Shown one piece after another: positions 37,078 to 45,880 of a DNA stretch of 64,000 nucleotides. The notes under the pieces were generated by a model that searched no databases, was not told where the DNA came from, and saw nothing but the letters and a program-made list of their open reading frames with translations. Where the stretch lies: the NCBI RefSeq assembly GCF_006352475.1, contig NZ_VCMZ01000001.1, forward strand, positions 3,038,001 to 3,102,000, read 5' to 3'. Each line of letters opens with the position of its first letter. Positions within the stretch are counted from its first letter, which is position 1. The position numbers were made by a program, and so were the translations under genes. Source of the DNA: Acinetobacter pullicarnis (GTDB lineage: Bacteria > Pseudomonadota > Gammaproteobacteria > Pseudomonadales > Moraxellaceae).

Positions 37078-37354
37078 GCGTCTATTTCTACTTTCCAATC
37101 AATCTATGCTGACAAGTTTACACGCTCCGTAGTACTATTTGTGCCGAGAAAAGATTTAAATTTATCGTTTTATTTAGATCTAGCTTTACCGCTATATTCA
37201 GCTAAATCTACTGAGTGAAAGCTATACTGCGTGCAGAAATCTTCCGATTGCTGTCATGCTTGGTTTTAGCGCTATGCGTGGTTTGTTTTGGGCACTATTT
37301 TATGCTTCGATTATTTGAAGTGTTTTTGCTGTATTCGTTAATAGGAATTCAAAC

Positions 37355-39529
37355 TTGAACTCTGGGCTAACGCTATTTAAAAAAGTGATTTATAACAGTT
37401 CCTTCATGTATGGTCTTCGCATGATCATCGCCTTTGCAGGAACGGCTTTTATCCCTTACTATCTGGGCCAACAACTCTGGACCATTCCACTCACTTTGGG
37501 TGTGGTTGCTGCGGGCTTAAGCGATATTGATGATCGTTTTTCAGTCCGCATTATGAATTTGATTTATACCTATATTGGTTTCTTTCTGACTGCGGCTTCA
37601 GTTCAACTCTTATTCCCCTATCCATTTTTCTTTGGCATCGGTTTAATTTTATCGTGTATTGGCTGGATTTTACTGGGATCTTTGGGCCGACGTTATGCCA
37701 CGATTTCCTATGGCTGCTTGGTCGTCTCGGTTTACACCATGTTGGGCACCCACTTATTTGAACAATGGTATTTTCAACCCATCCTCTTGGTTGTTGGTGC
37801 AATCTGGTATGGTGTGATCTCAACCATTAGCTTTTTATTGTTTCCTGCTCGGCAAGTCCAAGATAAATTATCGCAATGCTATTCTGCGCTTGGTGATTTT
37901 TTATTTTCAAAATCCAATTTATTTGATGTTGATATGACGGCAAAAAGCTATCAGCAAAGCATGATTGGACTGTCTTTGGAAAATGGTAAATTAATCGGTA
38001 TTTTTAACGAAATGCGCACTACTTTGCTCACCCGTTTAAAAGGTGACCGAGGCCAACGCGATACTCGAACCAGCTTACAGTATTACTTCGTTGCACAAGA
38101 TATTCATGAACGTGCTGACTCGTCACATATCGATTATCAAAAACTTGCCAAAATATTTGAACACAGTGACATCTTATTTCGCTTTCAACGGATCTTATCC
38201 TTACAAGGAAAGGCCTGTGAGGACTTAAGCGAAAGTATTTTAAATAGACAAAACTATCACCATAACCCACGCTTTCAACAAGCGTTTAGCAATCTTAGAA
38301 AATCCTTAGAAAAGCTAAAATACAACACCAACTATGATTCGATTTGGACCAATGCACTTTTTGCACTTTTTGATAATTTAAAGTCAATCGATGTACAACT
38401 GCGCAATGTGGAAACTGAACGCCACATTAAACTCGATAAATCCAAATATATTGAAAACCAATTAAAAGATGACGACCTTAAAGGCTGGGATGATATTTTT
38501 ATTCGGGTGAAACAAAATCTAAGCCCTGAATCGGTTTTATTCCGTCACGCCATTCGCGTTTCAATTGTTCTGCTTATCGGCTATATCTTTGTTCAATTGA
38601 GTAATATTGAATATGGTTATTGGATTTTGCTAACAGCCTTGTTTGTCAGCCAACCCAATTTTAATGCGACCAAACGCCGTTTGCGCCTGCGAATTTGGGG
38701 TACCTTGGCTGGGATCATTTTAGGCTATGCAATTTTATATTTTGTGCCCTCCATTGAAGGGCAGCTGATCTTTTTAGTGATCTGTGGCGTGCTATTTTTT
38801 GAATTACGCAGTAAGCAATATGCCCAAGCCACGGCTTTTATGACAATTTTAGCGCTGATTAACTTTAACTTAGATGGCCTTGGATTCAGCGCTGCCCTAC
38901 CACGTTTAATTGATACGATTATTGGTTGTGCATTTGCTTGGTTTGGTGTGACCTTTATTTTCCCTGATTGGAAATTTAGACGTCTCCCAAGAACCATTAA
39001 ACGCGCAATTGAAGCGCAATGTAATTATTTAACTGAAGTGGTGCAACAGTATCATTATGGTCGCAATAATAGCCTGAATTATCGGGTATTTCGTCGTGCT
39101 GCACACAATACCGATGCGGATGTCGCATCATTAATTTCAACATTGGTGACTGAACCCGAATTTGATCCGATGCAAAAGAATCTGGCCTTTGAGTTTCTTT
39201 GTTTGAATCATACCTTTATTAGTTATATTGCCGCTTTAGGTGCGCATCGTAATCTCATCTCAGATCCTGAGGTTTTAACCTTACTTGATCAAGCCTTAAA
39301 TGACATTAAAGGTGCGTTGTTACACGACCAAATGCCAGGACCACATACACAAGATTTATTAAAAAGTATGTTAAAACAACTCAACCAATCAGATGATCCG
39401 TCATCTGAAGCGCGAATCATCCTGCAGCAATTGTCTTTGATGTTCGCGGTACTGCCCCAATTGAGTACGTTAAAGCAGAGTTTAAGCCATGATCCCAATG
39501 ATCAGATCAGTGAATTTTCACCTGTCTAA
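37355..39529 (+). CDS. YccS/YhfK-family (FUSC-type) inner-membrane protein
   Basis: A 724-residue protein with two membrane blocks of about six helices each (residues 15-155 and 395-540), each followed by a soluble region. This is the FUSC/aromatic-acid-exporter-like repeat. Conserved segments include PLTLGVVAAGLSDIDDRF near the start, and GYWILLTALFVSQPNFNATK with RLRLRIWGTLAGIILGY in the second block. The function in bacteria is not settled; efflux is suspected. The start is TTG at 37355 with AGGAA seven bases upstream. Confidence 0.85.
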   Translation: MNSGLTLFKKVIYNSSFMYGLRMIIAFAGTAFIPYYLGQQLWTIPLTLGVVAAGLSDIDDRFSVRIMNLIYTYIGFFLTAASVQLLFPYPFFFGIGLILSCIGWILLGSLGRRYATISYGCLVVSVYTMLGTHLFEQWYFQPILLVVGAIWYGVISTISFLLFPARQVQDKLSQCYSALGDFLFSKSNLFDVDMTAKSYQQSMIGLSLENGKLIGIFNEMRTTLLTRLKGDRGQRDTRTSLQYYFVAQDIHERADSSHIDYQKLAKIFEHSDILFRFQRILSLQGKACEDLSESILNRQNYHHNPRFQQAFSNLRKSLEKLKYNTNYDSIWTNALFALFDNLKSIDVQLRNVETERHIKLDKSKYIENQLKDDDLKGWDDIFIRVKQNLSPESVLFRHAIRVSIVLLIGYIFVQLSNIEYGYWILLTALFVSQPNFNATKRRLRLRIWGTLAGIILGYAILYFVPSIEGQLIFLVICGVLFFELRSKQYAQATAFMTILALINFNLDGLGFSAALPRLIDTIIGCAFAWFGVTFIFPDWKFRRLPRTIKRAIEAQCNYLTEVVQQYHYGRNNSLNYRVFRRAAHNTDADVASLISTLVTEPEFDPMQKNLAFEFLCLNHTFISYIAALGAHRNLISDPEVLTLLDQALNDIKGALLHDQMPGPHTQDLLKSMLKQLNQSDDPSSEARIILQQLSLMFAVLPQLSTLKQSLSHDPNDQISEFSPV

Positions 39530-39620
39530 GGGTCTTGCTTAAATATTCGATTATAATCACGACGAGTTTTAATTTAATGTTAAACTCTCGTGAGTTTACC
39601 CATTTTTTATTGTTGATGTT

Positions 39621-40181
39621 ATGACCGCCAAGAATCTTTACGCTTATACTTTACAACCTGTTCCTTATGAAGTCTCTGACGTTGAGCAACGTCAGGCACA
39701 ACTCTTCATTTGGCGCAGTACCAATAAAATTAGTACCAAAGTCTGGATCATCATGGCTGCGGTGATCGTACTCTCTATTATTGGTATCGTTTCAATTAAA
39801 AACTATTCTACAGTCATGTTTTGGGTTGCAATTGCGACCGTCGTGATCTTTTTCCTGATCCGTAAATTTGGATTAGAGTGGTACGTAAAACGTAAAATGA
39901 AGGAATATCCAGTTCAAGAAATCAAAGGAATCCAATTAGGTGTGCAACCTCAAGGCATCGTAATGCGCCAGCAAATGGGTGCTCAACATGGTGTAGGCAC
40001 AATCGCTTGGACGGATATCTATGAATGGTATAACACCCCAGAATTTTTACTGATTAACTTCAAAGCCAAAGGCCAGCAAGGTGCTTATATTTTACCTGCG
40101 CGCATGAATGGTAAAAACTTTTCATTTAAAACCATACGTAAACATTTAAATGAAACAGTTGGTGCAGCAAAGCCAGTTTAA
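39621..40181 (+). CDS. YcxB-like two-helix membrane protein
   Basis: A 186-residue protein with two adjacent transmembrane helices (about residues 42-60 and 65-80) and a soluble C-terminal domain. That domain carries VGTIAWTDIYEWYNTPEFLL and YILPARMNGKNFSFKTI, matching the YcxB-like C-terminal domain pattern of a PH-like fold. The role is unknown in this family. It lies 91 bp after the YccS-like gene, on the same strand, and its own terminator follows. Confidence 0.7.
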   Translation: MTAKNLYAYTLQPVPYEVSDVEQRQAQLFIWRSTNKISTKVWIIMAAVIVLSIIGIVSIKNYSTVMFWVAIATVVIFFLIRKFGLEWYVKRKMKEYPVQEIKGIQLGVQPQGIVMRQQMGAQHGVGTIAWTDIYEWYNTPEFLLINFKAKGQQGAYILPARMNGKNFSFKTIRKHLNETVGAAKPV

Positions 40182-40216
40182 AAGTATTTTTTATTATTGA
40201 TTTAAAATATATGCCT

Positions 40217-40242
40217 AAAAGCCTCCAAATCTGGGGGCTTTT
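40217..40242 (+). terminator. Intrinsic terminator after YcxB-like gene
   Basis: AAAAGCCTCC and GGGGGCTTTT pair with one mismatch around a short loop, followed by T-rich sequence. Confidence 0.8.
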
Positions 40243-40310
40243 GCCTTGTATACTGTGCAATATAAACCGCTTTGCCTAAAAATAACTATACACTCGCACT
40301 TGTTCAAATA

Positions 40311-40333
40311 AAAATGATAATGAGAATACATAC
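40311..40333 (+). promoter_or_regulatory. Fur-box-like sequence
   Basis: The segment GATAATGAGAATACATACT (from 40315) matches the Fur consensus GATAATGATAATCATTATC at about 13 of 19 positions, with the left half nearly perfect. It is 31 bp upstream of the GTG at 40364 and 61 bp upstream of the ATG at 40394. Iron repression of the following reductase would fit. Confidence 0.6.
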
Positions 40334-40363
40334 TACCTACAATCTCTTCAGTTATACTTAGCG

Positions 40364-43018
40364 GTGTCAACTCACACACATCAACTTAACAATATGTTTA
40401 AAAAAACCTTTTTTCAAATCCATTGGTTTTTGGGGATTACAGCAGGATTAGTGCTTTCGATTATGGGCATTACTGGTGCTATTTATTCGTATGAACAACA
40501 AATTCAAAAATGGTTGAACCCTGCCAGCTATACCGTAACAGTTGAAAACAGCACGAAGCTTAGTCCGAGTGAAATTTATCAACATTTTCAGCGTATAGAT
40601 CCGGGGCTAAAAATAAATAGCATCACCATCGATAAAAATCCCGAAGCATCGTCAAGTATAAATATCGTCAAGGAAGGCGCGCGACGTGGTTATAACATGA
40701 TGATCAACCCTTATACCGCAGAGGTACTGCCGGACATTCAGGGACGAGATTTTTTCCAATTTATTCAACAACTCCATCGCTACTTAACTGTAGGTGACGT
40801 CGGTAAGCAAATTACTGGTGCCAGTACATTAATGCTGATTTTCTTTGTGCTCAGTGGTGTGTATTTACGATGGCCAAAAAAACACACTTGGAAACAATGG
40901 TTTGCTGTAAAACCCAAGCTTAAAGGTCGTAACTTTATTTGGGATCTACATGCCGTCATTGGAACTTGGTTGGTGGCTTTTTATCTGACCTTTGCCTGTA
41001 CTGGACTGTATTGGTCCTATGACTGGTGGCGCAGTGGTATGTTTAAGGTGCTCGGAGTAACTGCGCCACAATCACAAAATAAAGCCGCTACCAATCCAGC
41101 AGCTGAGAAATCTGCACAAGCTGGTGCCAACAATGCCACACGCGGAAATCCAAACAATAAACAACTAAATCTGGAAAAACAGCACTCAGCTACTGATGCT
41201 CAGCTCAATGCAGATCAAATAAAAACTGCATTACAAAGCACATGGATTGGATTCAATAGCCAAATTGGTCGTGATTATTCAACCCTTACCCTCAGCTTGC
41301 CCAAAAAAGCAGATGGAATGATGGAACTCAGCTTTGTTGATGCAATTCCACAACATGAACGCGCACGTAACAAAGCCAATTACAATTATCAAATCAATCA
41401 ACTTCAAGATATTGAGTTATACCAAGACAAAAAACTGAATGAAAAAATCATGGGCAGTATGCTGCCTGTGCATCGCGGTAGCTTCTTCGGCCCCGTGGTA
41501 CAGTTCATGTTTATGCTTGCAGCACTCACCATGCCCTTGTTCTTTGTGACGGGTTGGATGCTCTATCTCAAACGCCGCAAACAAAAAAGACTTGCTCTTG
41601 CTGCGCGTATAGCAAGCCCAATTACACATATTGATCCGAATGCCAAACCATGGCTGGTGACTTATGCCTCACAAACAGGTGTGGCTGAACAATTGGCATG
41701 GCGTACCTCAACCCGCTTGCAAGAAGCACATCAACCCGTTGTGGTTAAACCGATTCAGCACCTCACTGAAGATGACTTTCAGCAAAATCAGCAAATACTC
41801 TTGGTACTCAGCACTTATGGCACAGGACAAGCCCCAGATCTTGCCAGTACTTTTGAAAAGAAAATGCTCAAAATGGAGTGTAACCTTAGCCATATAAGTT
41901 ATGCCGTCTTAGCACTCGGCTCCAAAGAGTATCCCGATAGTTATTGTCATTTTGGTCATCGTGTAGATGCATGGATGCAGCGCAAAGGTGCGCAGCGTTT
42001 GTTCAATACCATTGAGGTCAACAATGGCAGTGATCATGATATTCAACAATGGAATAGCGCCTTAGTACAAGCCACCCAGCTTGAGCTAAACGACATGTCA
42101 ATTGAAAAAGTATTCGATTGCTGGCAGTTACAGCAACGTAGCTTACTCAATCCAAACAGCCTAGGTGCACCGACCTATAATATTGAATTAGAAACCAAAC
42201 ACGATGTTAGCTGGCAAGCTGGTGACATCGCAGAGGTTCAACCTGGCAATAGCACTGAACGTATTGCTGAGTTTTTAAAACAACACGCACTTGATGCCAA
42301 AGCGCCTGTACCCAATCAGCAATGTAATTTGCAGCAATGGTTATGGGATCGCGATTTAACAGTGCAATGCAAGCCAAACAATCATCTTGATCAGTTCCTT
42401 GCACAACTCCCGCCCTTGCCTACCCGTGAATATTCCATTGCCAGCATTCCTGAACAGCAACGTTTACGTTTAGTGATTCGACAACAAGTCAACCAACTCG
42501 GTGAAGTTGGCTTAGGTTCCGGGTGGATGACGCAACATGTTCAATTATACGATGCCGTTCAACTGCGCATTCGTAGCAATCGTTCGTTTCATCTAATCGA
42601 TGATAATCGGCCAATTATTTGTATTGGTAATGGGACTGGTATCGCAGGATTAATGAGCTTAATTTATGCCCGAGCCGAGGCCGGTTATGGTGAAAACTGG
42701 CTGATTTTTGGTGAGCGTCAACGCGCACATGATTATTTCTATCAAGGCACCCTTGAGGCTTGGAAAAATACGGGTGTACTTAAACGGCTTGATCTGGCCT
42801 TCTCACGCGATCAAGCAGACAAAGTTTATGTGCACCACCTCTTGCGTCAACAAGCAGAACGCCTCAAACAATGGATTGACAATGAAGCCATCATCTATGT
42901 CTGTGGCAGCATGCTGACAATGGCTCGTGATGTCGACAATGCCTTAATTGATATTCTTGGTGAAGCTGTTGTCGATCAGCTTCGTCAAGCAGGTCGCTAC
43001 CGACGTGATGTCTACTAA
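40364..43018 (+). CDS. PepSY membrane domain fused to flavodoxin/NADPH reductase (CysJ-like), probable ferric reductase
   Basis: An 884-residue fusion. The N-terminal 400 residues are a PepSY_TM module with four main helices: IHWFLGITAGLVLSIMGITG, STLMLIFFVLSGVYLRWP, LHAVIGTWLVAFYLTFACTG and FMFMLAALTMPLFFVTGWML. A flavodoxin domain begins near LVTYASQTGVAEQLAW and has LLVLSTYGTGQAPD. The C-terminus is FAD/NADPH-binding, with PTREYSIASIPE, IGNGTGIAGLMSLIYA and ends in YRRDVY. It probably passes NADPH electrons across the inner membrane to reduce ferric siderophores. Start: GTG at 40364 or ATG at 40394. Confidence 0.88.
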   Translation: MSTHTHQLNNMFKKTFFQIHWFLGITAGLVLSIMGITGAIYSYEQQIQKWLNPASYTVTVENSTKLSPSEIYQHFQRIDPGLKINSITIDKNPEASSSINIVKEGARRGYNMMINPYTAEVLPDIQGRDFFQFIQQLHRYLTVGDVGKQITGASTLMLIFFVLSGVYLRWPKKHTWKQWFAVKPKLKGRNFIWDLHAVIGTWLVAFYLTFACTGLYWSYDWWRSGMFKVLGVTAPQSQNKAATNPAAEKSAQAGANNATRGNPNNKQLNLEKQHSATDAQLNADQIKTALQSTWIGFNSQIGRDYSTLTLSLPKKADGMMELSFVDAIPQHERARNKANYNYQINQLQDIELYQDKKLNEKIMGSMLPVHRGSFFGPVVQFMFMLAALTMPLFFVTGWMLYLKRRKQKRLALAARIASPITHIDPNAKPWLVTYASQTGVAEQLAWRTSTRLQEAHQPVVVKPIQHLTEDDFQQNQQILLVLSTYGTGQAPDLASTFEKKMLKMECNLSHISYAVLALGSKEYPDSYCHFGHRVDAWMQRKGAQRLFNTIEVNNGSDHDIQQWNSALVQATQLELNDMSIEKVFDCWQLQQRSLLNPNSLGAPTYNIELETKHDVSWQAGDIAEVQPGNSTERIAEFLKQHALDAKAPVPNQQCNLQQWLWDRDLTVQCKPNNHLDQFLAQLPPLPTREYSIASIPEQQRLRLVIRQQVNQLGEVGLGSGWMTQHVQLYDAVQLRIRSNRSFHLIDDNRPIICIGNGTGIAGLMSLIYARAEAGYGENWLIFGERQRAHDYFYQGTLEAWKNTGVLKRLDLAFSRDQADKVYVHHLLRQQAERLKQWIDNEAIIYVCGSMLTMARDVDNALIDILGEAVVDQLRQAGRYRRDVY

Positions 43019-43039
43019 CTTTTGCTCCGAGATCAACTC

Positions 43040-43068
43040 AAAAGCCGAGCATTTATGCTCGGCTTTTT
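43040..43068 (+). terminator. Intrinsic terminator after PepSY reductase
   Basis: AAAAGCCGAGCA and TGCTCGGCTTTT form a perfect 12-bp stem with a TTTA loop, followed by T, 21 bp past the stop. Confidence 0.93.
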
Positions 43069-43150
43069 GACAGTGCCACCTCTCTTCAAAACTATAAAAC
43101 CAAGTTAAACTCGCGTAGACTTTGCCTAAATTTTGGCAAAACATCGACAC

Positions 43151-43936
43151 ATGCGTAAAACTTTAATTTTTAGAATATTCCTCTTTATCGTCGGGCTGAT
43201 TTTATTGCTTGATGGTGCTATTTTACTGGCATATAAAAAAGTCCATTTAGGCACAATTCTGCCCTTTCTAATTGGCGCAGTGTTTTGTTTAAGCAGTATT
43301 TTCAGCAATAAAATTCAGCAGTTCTTATCTACGCGCCCCCGGCTGGCTAAGTTATGGCGCTGGGGCTGGATTGGGTTGAGTGCCTGGCTGATTAGCTTAT
43401 TTGCTTTCTTTATTTATATTGCCAGTCATAGCCAACAACCGCTTCCGGAACAAAAGATTGCTGCCATCATTGTACTAGGAAGTGGCATTGTGCAAGGGCA
43501 AGCCTCACCAACACTGGCGCTACGTTTAGATCGCGCAGCCTTACTGGCGCAGCAATATCCACAAGCTTTGATTATTGTCAGTGGCGGATTAGATTACGGC
43601 GAAGTTCGTACTGAAGCTGCGGTGATGTCTGACTATTTACAACATAATTTTCAGATTCATCCCACACGTATTGCACTTGAAGCAAAAAGTACCAGCACCG
43701 AACTGAATCTTAAAAACAGTCAACCGATTTTAGTCGCACAGCAACTTAGCTTGAATTCCCCAATTGCGATTGTCACCAGTGACTTTCATACGCTCCGTGC
43801 CAGTGCAATCGCGAACAAGCAAGGCTATAAAAATGTCGAAAGTGTCAGTGCCAACACCCCACTTTCAACCCGCTACAATGCTTGGCTCAGAGAATATTTT
43901 GCTTATATTAGTGGTTGGCTCTTGGCTGAATACTGA
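43151..43936 (+). CDS. YdcF/ElyC-type DUF218 membrane protein
   Basis: A 261-residue protein with two to three N-terminal helices (about residues 6-24, 40-53 and 75-96), then a DUF218 domain. Its landmarks are IAAIIVLGSGIVQGQASPTLALRLDRAALL, ALIIVSGGLDYGEVRTEA and EAKSTSTELNL. ElyC and SanA relatives affect envelope biogenesis and vancomycin sensitivity, but the biochemistry is not established. The ATG at 43151 is preferred over a TTG six codons earlier. Confidence 0.85.
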   Translation: MRKTLIFRIFLFIVGLILLLDGAILLAYKKVHLGTILPFLIGAVFCLSSIFSNKIQQFLSTRPRLAKLWRWGWIGLSAWLISLFAFFIYIASHSQQPLPEQKIAAIIVLGSGIVQGQASPTLALRLDRAALLAQQYPQALIIVSGGLDYGEVRTEAAVMSDYLQHNFQIHPTRIALEAKSTSTELNLKNSQPILVAQQLSLNSPIAIVTSDFHTLRASAIANKQGYKNVESVSANTPLSTRYNAWLREYFAYISGWLLAEY

Positions 43937-43953
43937 AACTGAAACTTATATGA

Positions 43954-44011
43954 AAAAGCCCCTACGGATACTTAAGAGCAATATATCCCGCAAGTATCGG
44001 TAGAGGCTTTT
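43954..44011 (+). terminator. Long intrinsic terminator after YdcF-like gene
   Basis: AAAAGCC pairs with GGCTTTT, and an inner GATACTT pairs with AAGTATC across an interrupted stem of about 20 bp. It also lies downstream of the minus-strand tRNA array (3' side) and could stop that transcript. Confidence 0.75.
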
Positions 44012-44189
44012 AAAATATTCAAAGTCATCAATCAATATCTTATAAAAATTAAAATGACGCAGCCCTGCAAAATGATTCAATTGCATGATCAAAATAAGTT
44101 TGAATGATTGAATAAAAAATGAAGGTGTGAAATACGCAGTCAGGTTAATCCAATGACTTTATTAGAATAAGAAGTATTTAAGAAGAATA

Positions 44190-44265
44190 TGGTGGGCGCT
44201 GACGGGATCGAACCGCCGACATTCTGCTTGTAAGGCAGACGCTCTACCAACTGAGCTAAGCGCCC
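44190..44265 (-). tRNA. tRNA-Val (anticodon UAC), copy 1
   Basis: A 76-nt gene on the minus strand, with a GGGCGCT/AGCGCCC acceptor stem, D-loop TTAGCTCAGTTGGTAGAGC and anticodon loop CTTACAA (UAC). The T-loop is TTCGATC and the 3' CCA is encoded. It is the last gene of the array (lowest coordinates, last to be transcribed). All four Val copies appear identical. Confidence 0.97.
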
Positions 44266-44368
44266 TTTTAGAAAATCTAAAGGGTAAAAATTCAGTTCCA
44301 ACCGCTTTAGTTCATATAAGATAATGAATAAAGTGAAGAAATGAATATATTTGATTTTAATAGAGAAA

Positions 44369-44445
44369 TGGCGCAGCGGACGGGACTCGAACCCGCGACC
44401 CTCGGCGTGACAGGCCGATATTCTAACCAACTGAACTACCGCTGC
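44369..44445 (-). tRNA. tRNA-Asp (anticodon GUC), copy 1
   Basis: A 77-nt gene on the minus strand, with a GCAGCGG/CCGCTGC acceptor stem, discriminator G and encoded CCA. The anticodon loop CTGTCAC gives GUC. The T-loop is TTCGAGT. All four Asp copies appear identical. Confidence 0.97.
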
Positions 44446-44472
44446 GTCGCAATACTTTTCTAAGTATTAAAA

Positions 44473-44548
44473 TGGTGGGCGCTGACGGGATCGAACCGCC
44501 GACATTCTGCTTGTAAGGCAGACGCTCTACCAACTGAGCTAAGCGCCC
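44473..44548 (-). tRNA. tRNA-Val (anticodon UAC), copy 2
   Basis: Same sequence as the other Val copies. It is joined to the adjacent Asp copy 1 by a 27-bp spacer that recurs between Asp copy 2 and Val copy 3. Confidence 0.97.
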
Positions 44549-44621
44549 TGAAAAATAACAGGGTTATTTTACTGTGTCACTGGATCTAGTGCCTTATCTT
44601 CGAAGTTAAACTTCTAGAAAA

Positions 44622-44698
44622 TGGCGCAGCGGACGGGACTCGAACCCGCGACCCTCGGCGTGACAGGCCGATATTCTAACCAACTGAACTACCGCTGC
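44622..44698 (-). tRNA. tRNA-Asp (anticodon GUC), copy 2
   Basis: Identical to Asp copy 1 and located exactly 253 bp from it, as part of the duplicated Asp-Val unit. Confidence 0.97.
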
Positions 44699-44725
44699 AT
44701 CGCAATACTTTTCTAAGTATTAAAA

Positions 44726-44801
44726 TGGTGGGCGCTGACGGGATCGAACCGCCGACATTCTGCTTGTAAGGCAGACGCTCTACCAACTGAGCTAAGCGCC
44801 C
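44726..44801 (-). tRNA. tRNA-Val (anticodon UAC), copy 3
   Basis: Identical to Val copy 2 and exactly 253 bp from it. Together with Asp copy 2 it forms the second copy of the duplicated unit. Confidence 0.97.
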
Positions 44802-44818
44802 TCAAGAGTGTGTATAAA

Positions 44819-44895
44819 TGGCGCAGCGGACGGGACTCGAACCCGCGACCCTCGGCGTGACAGGCCGATATTCTAACCAACTGAACTACCGCTGC
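44819..44895 (-). tRNA. tRNA-Asp (anticodon GUC), copy 3
   Basis: Identical to the other Asp genes. A 17-bp spacer separates it from Val copy 3. Confidence 0.97.
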
Positions 44896-44940
44896 GCAAA
44901 CACAAACACTTTTGTGGCAAACGTAAGCTGAAATTTTAAA

Positions 44941-45017
44941 TGGCGCAGCGGACGGGACTCGAACCCGCGACCCTCGGCGTGACAGGCCGATATTCTAACC
45001 AACTGAACTACCGCTGC
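44941..45017 (-). tRNA. tRNA-Asp (anticodon GUC), copy 4
   Basis: Identical to the other Asp genes. It is next to Asp copy 3, the only place in the array where two genes of the same type are adjacent. Confidence 0.97.
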
Positions 45018-45042
45018 ACTTTAAAAATTCAACATTAAGACA

Positions 45043-45118
45043 TGGTGGGCGCTGACGGGATCGAACCGCCGACATTCTGCTTGTAAGGCAGACGCTCTAC
45101 CAACTGAGCTAAGCGCCC
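45043..45118 (-). tRNA. tRNA-Val (anticodon UAC), copy 4
   Basis: First gene of the transcript, about 26 bp downstream of the -10 hexamer on the minus strand. Identical to the other Val genes. Confidence 0.97.
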
Positions 45119-45144
45119 AAACGACTTTAACGTTTGTGTGGTGC

Positions 45145-45172
45145 ATTATAGAGATTCTTATGGGACTGTCAA
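45145..45172 (-). promoter_or_regulatory. Near-consensus promoter for the tRNA array
   Basis: On the minus strand, TTGACA (45172-45167) and TATAAT (45150-45145) are perfect sigma70 hexamers separated by 16 bp. GCACC follows as the discriminator, leaving only a short leader before the first tRNA. It should drive all eight tRNAs as one transcript. Confidence 0.9.
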
Positions 45173-45407
45173 ACGCTTTTACCGAGGAATCCACTTTTTC
45201 GAGACTGAGTGATTAAAAAATAGTTGATTTACAAGAAATAAGCGGTTTTTTGTCTATTTTTTATCTATTTATCGCGATTTTTAAAATCTATATCCAATCA
45301 GCACGGCCTAATTTTTCTGCATAATTTGATATTTTAAAGCCACAATGCTCATTACAACCACATTGTGTAGTCCGCATTCGATTTAATTGCTTTAAGTCGG
45401 TTCGGCT

Positions 45408-45794
45408 TTAAGTTGACTCAGATGACTGAGATGTTTTGGTCGGTTCCGGTCTCATCCATAGCCAAATGGCCACCGCGAACATCGTCACATTGGTAAAAAC
45501 TTTGACTGCAAGCGGTGCTGGAGTAAATAACATCATCACTGCGCTTAGTAACATCATGATCGAAGCAAAGTATTTGGCCTTTCTCGGCACTGTGCCGTTT
45601 TGACGCCAAGCACGCAAAGTTGCACCATATTTAGGATGGTTCAATAGCCAAGCATCCATCTGCGGCCAACCCTTCGATGCAGCCCATGCTGCCAAAATCA
45701 AAAAAACCGTGGTTGGCATACCAGGCAACAATGCACCAATAAAACCGAGTATGATGAACAGAATAACAAGGCTACGCCAAAACAATATTTTCAT
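45408..45794 (-). CDS. YbaN-family (DUF454) inner-membrane protein
   Basis: A 128-residue protein with three hydrophobic segments. The DUF454 signature is clear at the N-terminus: LGFIGALLPGMPTTVFLILA followed by AWAASKGWPQMDAWLLNHP. The function is unknown across the family. The gene lies between the tRNA promoter and the divergent DUF1853 gene. Nothing else was seen in the 45173-45407 gap apart from a weak CACAATG/CATTGTG repeat. Confidence 0.88.
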   Translation of the reverse strand: MKILFWRSLVILFIILGFIGALLPGMPTTVFLILAAWAASKGWPQMDAWLLNHPKYGATLRAWRQNGTVPRKAKYFASIMMLLSAVMMLFTPAPLAVKVFTNVTMFAVAIWLWMRPEPTKTSQSSEST

Positions 45795-45880
45795 GTGAAC
45801 ACTTGATCTAGGTAGTTGGCTGAGTATATCTATTTTTTGTTATTTCCCACAGCCATGATTTCTGAGTATTGATTTTAAAG

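Noticed and set aside
37259..37318. 20-codon ORF (MLGFSAMRGLFWALFYASII) upstream of the YccS-like gene, considered as a leader peptide
   Set aside because: No ribosome-binding site, no repeated regulatory codons and no attenuator hairpin.
44140..44430. 96-codon minus-strand open frame across the tRNA array
   Set aside because: It runs through tRNA-Val copy 1 and tRNA-Asp copy 1 and shows only translated tRNA sequence.
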